A stretch of 9,525 nt of DNA from Fontibacterium sp038145245 (lineage in GTDB: Bacteria; Pseudomonadota; Alphaproteobacteria; Pelagibacterales; Pelagibacteraceae), in contig JAYQPI010000030.1 in assembly GCA_038145245.1 (NCBI GenBank), forward strand, positions 1 to 9,525, in the 5' to 3' direction. Made by a program: the position numbers and the translations under genes. Position 1 is the first letter of the stretch. Each line of letters begins with the position of its first letter. The notes beneath the pieces were generated by a model. It searched no databases and was not told the origin of the DNA. It saw nothing but the letters and a program-made list of their open reading frames with translations. Shown here piece by piece: positions 5,992 to 9,525 of the stretch.

Positions 5992-6177
5992 TTAATGATG
6001 GTGATCTAAGTCTTTTTTCACATCATCATGATCACCTACTACAATATGATGTTTAGATTTTACCACATATTTTTCAAGTAATGGAATTAGAGCAAGAGGA
6101 GTTAGACCGCCTAGAAAAATTCCAAGGGTTGCAGGGCGAATATCTGGATCAATGAGTGATGCAATTAAATCTGCAAT
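5992..6177 (-). CDS. Membrane protein with His-rich C-terminus, 3' end only (runs into gap)
   Basis: The last 61 codons of a minus-strand gene whose 5' part is hidden by the run of N. The visible part has a hydrophobic segment (residues TLGIFLGGLTPLALIPLLE) flanked by polar residues, followed by a cytoplasmic or periplasmic tail rich in His and Asp (KSKHHIVVGDHDD and DLDHHH at the very end). The tail has six His in about 20 residues, which suggests metal binding. I cannot assign a family from this fragment. Its neighbour across the gap is an arsenate reductase gene, so a metal or metalloid transporter is a guess only. Confidence 0.6.
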   Translation of the reverse strand: MADLIASLIDPDIRPATLGIFLGGLTPLALIPLLEKYVVKSKHHIVVGDHDDVKKDLDHHH

Positions 6178-7026
6178 NNNNNNNNNNNNNNNNNNNNNNN
6201 NNNNNNNNNNNNNNNNNNNNNNNNNNNNNNNNNNNNNNNNNNNNNNNNNNNNNNNNNNNNNNNNNNNNNNNNNNNNNNNNNNNNNNNNNNNNNNNNNNNN
6301 NNNNNNNNNNNNNNNNNNNNNNNNNNNNNNNNNNNNNNNNNNNNNNNNNNNNNNNNNNNNNNNNNNNNNNNNNNNNNNNNNNNNNNNNNNNNNNNNNNNN
6401 NNNNNNNNNNNNNNNNNNNNNNNNNNNNNNNNNNNNNNNNNNNNNNNNNNNNNNNNNNNNNNNNNNNNNNNNNNNNNNNNNNNNNNNNNNNNNNNNNNNN
6501 NNNNNNNNNNNNNNNNNNNNNNNNNNNNNNNNNNNNNNNNNNNNNNNNNNNNNNNNNNNNNNNNNNNNNNNNNNNNNNNNNNNNNNNNNNNNNNNNNNNN
6601 NNNNNNNNNNNNNNNNNNNNNNNNNNNNNNNNNNNNNNNNNNNNNNNNNNNNNNNNNNNNNNNNNNNNNNNNNNNNNNNNNNNNNNNNNNNNNNNNNNNN
6701 NNNNNNNNNNNNNNNNNNNNNNNNNNNNNNNNNNNNNNNNNNNNNNNNNNNNNNNNNNNNNNNNNNNNNNNNNNNNNNNNNNNNNNNNNNNNNNNNNNNN
6801 NNNNNNNNNNNNNNNNNNNNNNNNNNNNNNNNNNNNNNNNNNNNNNNNNNNNNNNNNNNNNNNNNNNNNNNNNNNNNNNNNNNNNNNNNNNNNNNNNNNN
6901 NNNNNNNNNNNNNNNNNNNNNNNNNNNNNNNNNNNNNNNNNNNNNNNNNNNNNNNNNNNNNNNNNNNNNNNNNNNNNNNNNNNNNNNNNNNNNNNNNNNN
7001 NNNNNNNNNNNNNNNNNNNNNNNNNN
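6178..7026. other. Assembly gap (849 N)
   Basis: An unbroken run of 849 N. It must hold the 5' part of the minus-strand membrane protein gene and the 5' part (about 70 codons, judging by family length) of the plus-strand arsenate reductase gene. There may be room for a shared divergent promoter and a short regulator gene such as arsR. The true gap length may differ from 849. Confidence 0.99.
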
Positions 7027-7326
7027 TCTAAAAGTTGGGATGAGTTTGCAAAACCCAATGCTCCTAAAATGCACATTGTAATTACAGTTTGCGATAGCGC
7101 TGCAAAAGAAATGTGCCCTATTTGGCCAGGTCATCCCTTACAAGTGCATTGGGGTTTTAAAGATCCATCCGCTGCTGAGGGGGATAAAATTGCAAAACGT
7201 AAAGCATTTGATGAATTAATTAAAACATTAAAACCTAAAATTGAAAAACTCATAAGGTTACCTGTTACAACTATGGACACCGTTAATTTAAAATTTAAAC
7301 TAAGGGAAATTTACCACAATGATTAA
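7027..7326 (+). CDS. arsC: Arsenate reductase ArsC, thioredoxin-coupled (LMW-phosphatase) type, C-terminal part
   Basis: The frame is open from the edge of the gap and ends at TAA 7324-7326, giving about 99 residues of an enzyme that is normally about 140-175. It reduces arsenate to arsenite with electrons from a thiol system. The visible landmarks are KSWDEFAKPNAPKMHIVITVCDSAAKEMCP and HWGFKDPSAAEG, the latter matching the EHWGFDDP motif of the family; two Cys in VCDSAAKEMC (8 residues apart) correspond to the redox pair Cys82/Cys89 of the staphylococcal enzyme (7 apart). The first catalytic Cys and the phosphate loop lie in the gap, so intactness cannot be checked. ATG 7069 is internal and not the start. 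The last 8 bases overlap the next gene. Confidence 0.88.
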   Translation, partial: SKSWDEFAKPNAPKMHIVITVCDSAAKEMCPIWPGHPLQVHWGFKDPSAAEGDKIAKRKAFDELIKTLKPKIEKLIRLPVTTMDTVNLKFKLREIYHND

Positions 7327-7966
7327 CAATAAATATTTAGCTGAGTTTATTGGCACTGGTTTATTAATTTTTGTAGTCACCGGCTCTGGTATCATGGGCT
7401 ATGATTTATCAAGGGGAAATTCAGCAATTGCTTTGTTAATCAATTCCCTTGCAACAGGAATTGCGCTTTTTATTTTAATTACAATTTTTATTAATGTTTC
7501 AGGCGCACATTTTAATCCATTAGTCACGCTGGTTTCTTGGTCTGAGGGAGAAATTAATAATGAAACGTTTATAAAATATTTCTTAAGTCAATTTATGGGA
7601 GCTTTACTTGGTATAGTTGTCACTCATATTATTTTTTATTTACCTGTTGTTCAATTTTCAACAAAGATTAGATCTGGATACCCCTTTTGGATTAGTGAAT
7701 TTGTCTCTACTTTTTTATTACTTTTTGTAATTAAATATTTTGCAAGTACAAATAAAAATCAAATCCCATTGATGGTTTCATTACTAGTTACAGCAGGTTA
7801 TCTATTCACCTCATCCACATTCTTTGTAAATCCAATTTTAACAGTGGCGAGAAGTTTTACGGATACTTTTGTTGGAATTTATTCAGGCGATGTGATTGGC
7901 TTTTTTATATCGCAGGTATTATCAGCCTTAATTTTTATTTATTTTTTTAGGAAAAAAAATAATTAG
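7319..7966 (+). CDS. Aquaporin/MIP-family channel coupled to arsC (AqpS-like)
   Basis: A 215-residue inner-membrane channel with six hydrophobic segments and the two half-helix loops of the MIP family. The first loop reads SGAHFNPLVTL (N66-P67-L68) and the second FFVNPILTVARSF (N171-P172-I173, with the conserved R178). The usual NPA is therefore NPL and NPI, while both Asn residues and the selectivity Arg remain. The AEFIGTG start at residues 8-14 is typical. The ATG lies inside the end of arsC (ATGATTAA overlap), so the two are probably translated together. In Sinorhizobium meliloti an aquaglyceroporin (AqpS) takes the place of an arsenite pump in the ars operon, letting arsenite out down its gradient; the same role is inferred here. 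The stop directly abuts the stop of the convergent DUF3147 gene. Confidence 0.87.
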   Translation: MINNKYLAEFIGTGLLIFVVTGSGIMGYDLSRGNSAIALLINSLATGIALFILITIFINVSGAHFNPLVTLVSWSEGEINNETFIKYFLSQFMGALLGIVVTHIIFYLPVVQFSTKIRSGYPFWISEFVSTFLLLFVIKYFASTNKNQIPLMVSLLVTAGYLFTSSTFFVNPILTVARSFTDTFVGIYSGDVIGFFISQVLSALIFIYFFRKKNN

Positions 7967-8317
7967 TTATAAAAGTTCTACTCCAAAAAATTTCATTATT
8001 TTTGCAAAAAAGTAAAAAATAACTAAGGTGAGAACCATACTCAAAGATAAAGTAGTCCAAAATCCAAATTTTTTTAATAGATAAGGAAATATTAAAAACA
8101 TCGGCAACGTTGGCAACACATACCAAAAAGTATAGTAGGCGTGATTTGCAATTTTATCACTTGATTGGTTTTCAATATATAACCAACTTAAAGTTAAAAC
8201 GGTCACTAAAGGAAGAGCTGCAATCAATCCCCCTAATCGATCACTACGTTTTGCAACCTCAGAAATTAATACAACCATTCCTGCGGTCAGCAGGTATTTA
8301 AATATAATCCAATTCAT
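7967..8317 (-). CDS. DUF3147 family membrane protein
   Basis: A 116-residue integral membrane protein with about four hydrophobic segments. The family pattern is clear: SEVAKRSDRLGGLIAALPLVTVL (residues 19-41; RLGGLIAALPLV is the conserved core), then TFWYVLPTLPMFLIFPYLLKKFGFW in the middle and a last hydrophobic helix. The function of DUF3147 is unknown. The ATG at 8317 is 3 bp from the stop of the DUF2061 gene, so it is the third gene of the minus-strand operon beginning with the thioesterase. Nothing suggests truncation. Confidence 0.88.
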   Translation of the reverse strand: MNWIIFKYLLTAGMVVLISEVAKRSDRLGGLIAALPLVTVLTLSWLYIENQSSDKIANHAYYTFWYVLPTLPMFLIFPYLLKKFGFWTTLSLSMVLTLVIFYFFAKIMKFFGVELL

Positions 8318-8320
8318 TTA

Positions 8321-8527
8321 TTATTTTTCAATTCCCCACTTAATATTTTGCCAAATTCTATCGTAAGTATAATAACCAATTGAATATAGAAAATTTAATG
8401 TAAGTGTTGGAATAATTGATTCTGACCAAGACTTACCAACAATACTTAGAAAAATATAAGAGGTGATCAGTATCCAGATCCTATAGATAGCAGTTTTTAC
8501 AAAAGTCCTTTTTTTACTTACACGCAT
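8321..8527 (-). CDS. DUF2061 family small membrane protein
   Basis: A 68-residue protein with the DUF2061 layout: a basic N-terminus (RVSKKRTFVKTAIYRIW), two membrane segments (about 16-30 and 37-52) and a C-terminal pattern with GYYTYDRIWQNIKWG, matching the family's YY-x-H-E-R-x-W end with YDR in place of HER. No function is known for the family. It begins 4 bp after the stop of the thioesterase gene and ends 3 bp before the start of the DUF3147 gene, so the three genes are almost certainly one transcript. Confidence 0.88.
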   Translation of the reverse strand: MRVSKKRTFVKTAIYRIWILITSYIFLSIVGKSWSESIIPTLTLNFLYSIGYYTYDRIWQNIKWGIEK

Positions 8528-8531
8528 AAAA

Positions 8532-8951
8532 TTAATTTATTTTTTTCTCTTTCACTTTGTTATCAAACTTTTCTTTATTGATAACAAATCTTTCATGCAC
8601 GCCTTTTGAAATAACATCTACACCATCACTAGCTTCTACGTTAAAAGTTAATTTTTTTCCTTCAACTTTTATTAACTCAACGTTTGCAGTAACCTCAAGA
8701 CCAACAGGTGTTGCGGCTTCGTGACTAACATTAATATGAGTGCCTACACTTTGTTCAGCTGGCCAATCAAGATGTGGTTTGATTGCTAAAATACATGCCC
8801 ACTCCAAAAATCCAACTAAATATCCTGTTGCAAAAACTTCTGGCATAATTTTAAATTCCTCAGATTCTGGATAAAGATTTGGAACTGTTTTTGATTTTGG
8901 GATTGTAAATTTGTGTTGGTATTTAATTCCAGCTTTAAGACTATCTTTCAT
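8532..8951 (-). CDS. FlK-like hotdog thioesterase (fluoroacetyl-CoA thioesterase homologue)
   Basis: A 139-residue single-domain hotdog-fold acyl-CoA thioesterase of the FlK type. The catalytic set reported for FlK of Streptomyces cattleya is Thr42, Glu50 and His76; here T42 and E50 fall at the same positions, in MPEVFATGYLVGFLEWAC, and the His is H77 in HINVSHEAATPVG, after a one-residue insertion. The N-terminus through YPESEEF (residues 27-33) and the C-terminal half (VEGKKLTFNVEASDGVD, then VHERFVINKEKFDNKVKEK) also look like FlK as I recall it. One FlK gate residue (Phe36) is Met36 here, so the natural substrate may be a different short acyl-CoA. The enzyme should be cytoplasmic. It is the first gene of the operon with the DUF2061 and DUF3147 genes. 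Confidence 0.88.
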   Translation of the reverse strand: MKDSLKAGIKYQHKFTIPKSKTVPNLYPESEEFKIMPEVFATGYLVGFLEWACILAIKPHLDWPAEQSVGTHINVSHEAATPVGLEVTANVELIKVEGKKLTFNVEASDGVDVISKGVHERFVINKEKFDNKVKEKKIN

Positions 8952-8963
8952 AAATTATTAATT

Positions 8964-8999
8964 CATACATCAATTTTGATGTATGCATCAAATGCATTT
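8964..8999. promoter_or_regulatory. Overlapping dyads (operator or leader hairpins) upstream of the FlK-like gene
   Basis: CATACATCA (8964-8972) pairs with TGATGTATG (8977-8985), and TTTGATG (8975-8981) pairs with CATCAAA (8986-8992). The two dyads share bases and exclude each other. The half-site CATCA/TGATG thus occurs three times in alternating orientation at 9-bp steps (8968, 8977, 8986). A perfect AAATGCATTT palindrome (8990-8999) adjoins. The region sits across the predicted transcription start and 12 bp before the ATG. Confidence 0.6.
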
Positions 9000-9005
9000 A
9001 TATCA
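8997..9005 (-). promoter_or_regulatory. Extended -10 promoter for the FlK-like operon
   Basis: On the minus strand TGATATAAA (9005-8997) matches the extended -10 form TGn-TATAAT at 8 of 9 positions. The -35 region is poor, as is common for extended -10 promoters. The start would be near 8990, giving a leader of about 39 bases that contains the dyads. Confidence 0.45.
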
Positions 9006-9036
9006 AATCAGCTTAAATTTTTGCGCTTTAGACATG

Positions 9037-9115
9037 CCTATAGCAAATATTTAAAAGGGAATTTAAAAATGTTAGGCTATAGGACTTTCATTTACCAAGC
9101 TTTCGCAAGGTAAAT
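9037..9115 (-). other. Clustered stem-loops, possible structured RNA or 3' UTR
   Basis: Three nested or adjacent dyads lie in 79 bp: CCTATAGC (9037-9044) with GCTATAGG (9076-9083); inside it TTTAAA (9050-9055) with TTTAAA (9062-9067) around AGGGAA; and next to it ATTTACC (9090-9096) with GGTAAAT (9109-9115). On the minus strand the last one encloses TT-GCGAAAGC-TT, a GC-clamped GAAA tetraloop, which favours that strand. It begins 6 bases after the stop of the 64-aa gene. There is no T-run after the stems, so it is not a standard terminator, and no known RNA family is recognised. Confidence 0.4.
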
Positions 9116-9121
9116 AAAACT

Positions 9122-9316
9122 TTAAATTTCGGACTTTGGTCTTGTGATATGACCGACTACTTTACCAGCATTAACGCCGTTTTTAATTCTGTAACCTGTT
9201 GTACCATTTCCATAGGTATCAACTGATTTCATGTTACGATTAATACTATCGATATTCTTTTCTTTTTTTTTATTCTCAAAATTTTTAGCTATCAAACCTT
9301 TTGATCCTTCTAGCAT
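9122..9316 (-). CDS. Small charged protein (64 aa), unknown function, strongly expressed signals
   Basis: A 64-residue soluble protein, rich in Lys, Asn and Gly. The N-terminal half looks helical and very basic/acidic (KNFENKKKEKNIDSINRN, about residues 11-28); the C-terminal half is Gly-rich and likely strands (TYGNGTTGYRIKNGVNAGK, about 34-52, then VVGHITRPKSEI). There is no signal peptide or membrane segment. I do not recognise the family. Evidence that it is real: AAAGGAG lies 5 bases before the ATG, one of very few true Shine-Dalgarno sequences in this window, and a near-consensus promoter with a palindrome lies just upstream. It stands alone between a terminator (9428-9449) and the stem-loop block (9037-9115). 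Confidence 0.75.
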   Translation of the reverse strand: MLEGSKGLIAKNFENKKKEKNIDSINRNMKSVDTYGNGTTGYRIKNGVNAGKVVGHITRPKSEI

Positions 9317-9321
9317 TTTAA

Positions 9322-9328
9322 CTCCTTT
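9322..9328 (-). promoter_or_regulatory. Strong Shine-Dalgarno of the 64-aa gene
   Basis: AAAGGAG on the minus strand, followed by TTAAA and the ATG at 9316. It fixes the start codon. It stands out because most genes in this window have no recognisable Shine-Dalgarno sequence. Confidence 0.8.
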
Positions 9329-9360
9329 GTTTTGTTTTATCTATTTGACATGCGAATCTT

Positions 9361-9375
9361 ACATATCAGATATGT
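9361..9375. promoter_or_regulatory. Operator-like palindrome at the start site of the 64-aa gene
   Basis: ACATATC-A-GATATGT is a perfect 7-bp inverted repeat around one base. It covers the predicted transcription start (about 9371) just downstream of the -10 box, where a bound repressor would block the promoter. Confidence 0.5.
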
Positions 9376-9377
9376 GT

Positions 9378-9406
9378 ATTATGCAATAATCAAATATATT
9401 TGTCAA
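9378..9406 (-). promoter_or_regulatory. Near-consensus sigma70 promoter of the 64-aa gene
   Basis: On the minus strand, a perfect TTGACA (9406-9401), a 17-bp spacer and CATAAT (9383-9378, 5 of 6). The best promoter in the window. The expected start near 9371 gives a leader of about 55 bases. Confidence 0.8.
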
Positions 9407-9427
9407 TATGCAAGAAAATCAAAGAAT

Positions 9428-9449
9428 AAAGGGACCTCTGGTCCCTTTT
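9428..9449 (-). terminator. Rho-independent terminator, probably bidirectional
   Basis: AAAGGGACC (9428-9436) pairs perfectly with GGTCCCTTT (9440-9448) around TCT. On the plus strand it is followed by T-ATC; on the minus strand the stem ends in TTTATTCTTTG. With no plus-strand gene close by, it most likely ends a minus-strand gene entering from the right, and insulates the 64-aa promoter. Confidence 0.8.
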
Positions 9450-9488
9450 ATCAGGTTATAGAAAACCGGAAAATTTATATGATTTTTT

Positions 9489-9517
9489 GAACCTTATTTT
9501 TGATTAAGCAAAGGTTC
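9489..9517. repeat. Inverted repeat near the right edge
   Basis: GAACCTT (9489-9495) pairs with AAGGTTC (9511-9517) around a 15-base loop. No coding frame is evident between 9450 and the edge. It may be part of a 3' UTR or structured element that continues outside the window. Confidence 0.3.
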
Positions 9518-9525
9518 TTAAGCTT

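Noticed and set aside
6152..7081. Long open frames spanning the gap on several frames
   Set aside because: They are artefacts of reading through N; only the flanking 5992-6177 (minus) and 7027-7326 (plus) frames are real.
8110..8301. Open frame of 63 codons on the plus strand
   Set aside because: It is antisense to the DUF3147 gene.
8979..9113. Plus-strand frame of 44 codons (part of a longer frame from 8913) with AAAAGGGA before an internal ATG at 9069
   Set aside because: It runs through the dyads and stem-loops, has codon use unlike its neighbours (many G/C third positions) and has no clear promoter. A structured RNA explains the composition better.
9517..9525. Window ends in AAGCTT, as if at a cloning site
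   Set aside because: A single 6-base site is expected by chance, and the same hexamer also occurs at 9098-9103.
1..9525. tRNA or rRNA genes, CRISPR arrays, insertion sequences or phage genes
   Set aside because: No TPsiC-arm or cloverleaf pattern, no regularly spaced repeats, and no transposase or integrase frame was seen in the readable sequence.

Overview
The window is AT-rich DNA (roughly 30% GC by eye) with densely packed short genes, many without a Shine-Dalgarno sequence. The gene set is a catalase-peroxidase, a Rhizobium-type asparaginase, a proteobacterial arsenate reductase paired with an aquaporin, DUF2061/DUF3147 membrane proteins and a PBP7-like peptidase. Together these suggest a small-genome aquatic alphaproteobacterium, possibly Pelagibacterales-like. 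That placement is inference. The 849-base run of N shows this is a scaffold, probably from a metagenome or single cell.

Left part (1-3900). The 5' half of katG leaves on the left edge (minus strand). Facing away from it is a DUF393 thiol-oxidoreductase-like gene, convergent with an L-asparaginase gene. Upstream of the asparaginase, on the same strand, are a PspC-domain gene and a 30-codon membrane micropeptide with a good sigma70-like promoter. Divergent from these are two small envelope genes, DUF2905 and a secreted DUF305 protein. They converge on a small lipoprotein gene, which is preceded by a 21-codon membrane micropeptide.

Middle (4019-5990, plus strand). A SAM-dependent methyltransferase of unknown target is followed by a 44-codon membrane ORF without a standard start codon, whose stop overlaps the next start as ATGA. 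Next come a small exported three-cysteine protein, a perfect 12-bp hairpin, and a compact PBP7-like D,D-endopeptidase/carboxypeptidase.

Arsenic region (5992-7966). A membrane protein with a His-rich tail runs into the gap on the minus strand. After the gap, on the plus strand, are the C-terminal part of a thioredoxin-type arsenate reductase and an overlapping aquaporin-family channel. This pairing implies reduction of arsenate followed by arsenite exit through a channel. The two NPA signature boxes of the channel are NPL and NPI.

Right part (7967-9525, minus strand). A probable three-gene operon encodes a fluoroacetyl-CoA-thioesterase-like (FlK-like) hotdog enzyme and two small membrane proteins (DUF2061, DUF3147). 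Its control region has an extended -10 promoter overlapped by alternating CATCA/TGATG half-sites. Further upstream are a compact block of stem-loops and a stand-alone 64-codon gene of unknown function. That gene has the best expression signals in the window: TTGACA-17-CATAAT, a perfect palindrome at the start site and AAAGGAG. A strong hairpin terminator insulates it from whatever lies to the right.

The least explained parts are the 64-aa unit, the structured block at 9037-9115, the FlK-like operon and the membrane micropeptides.
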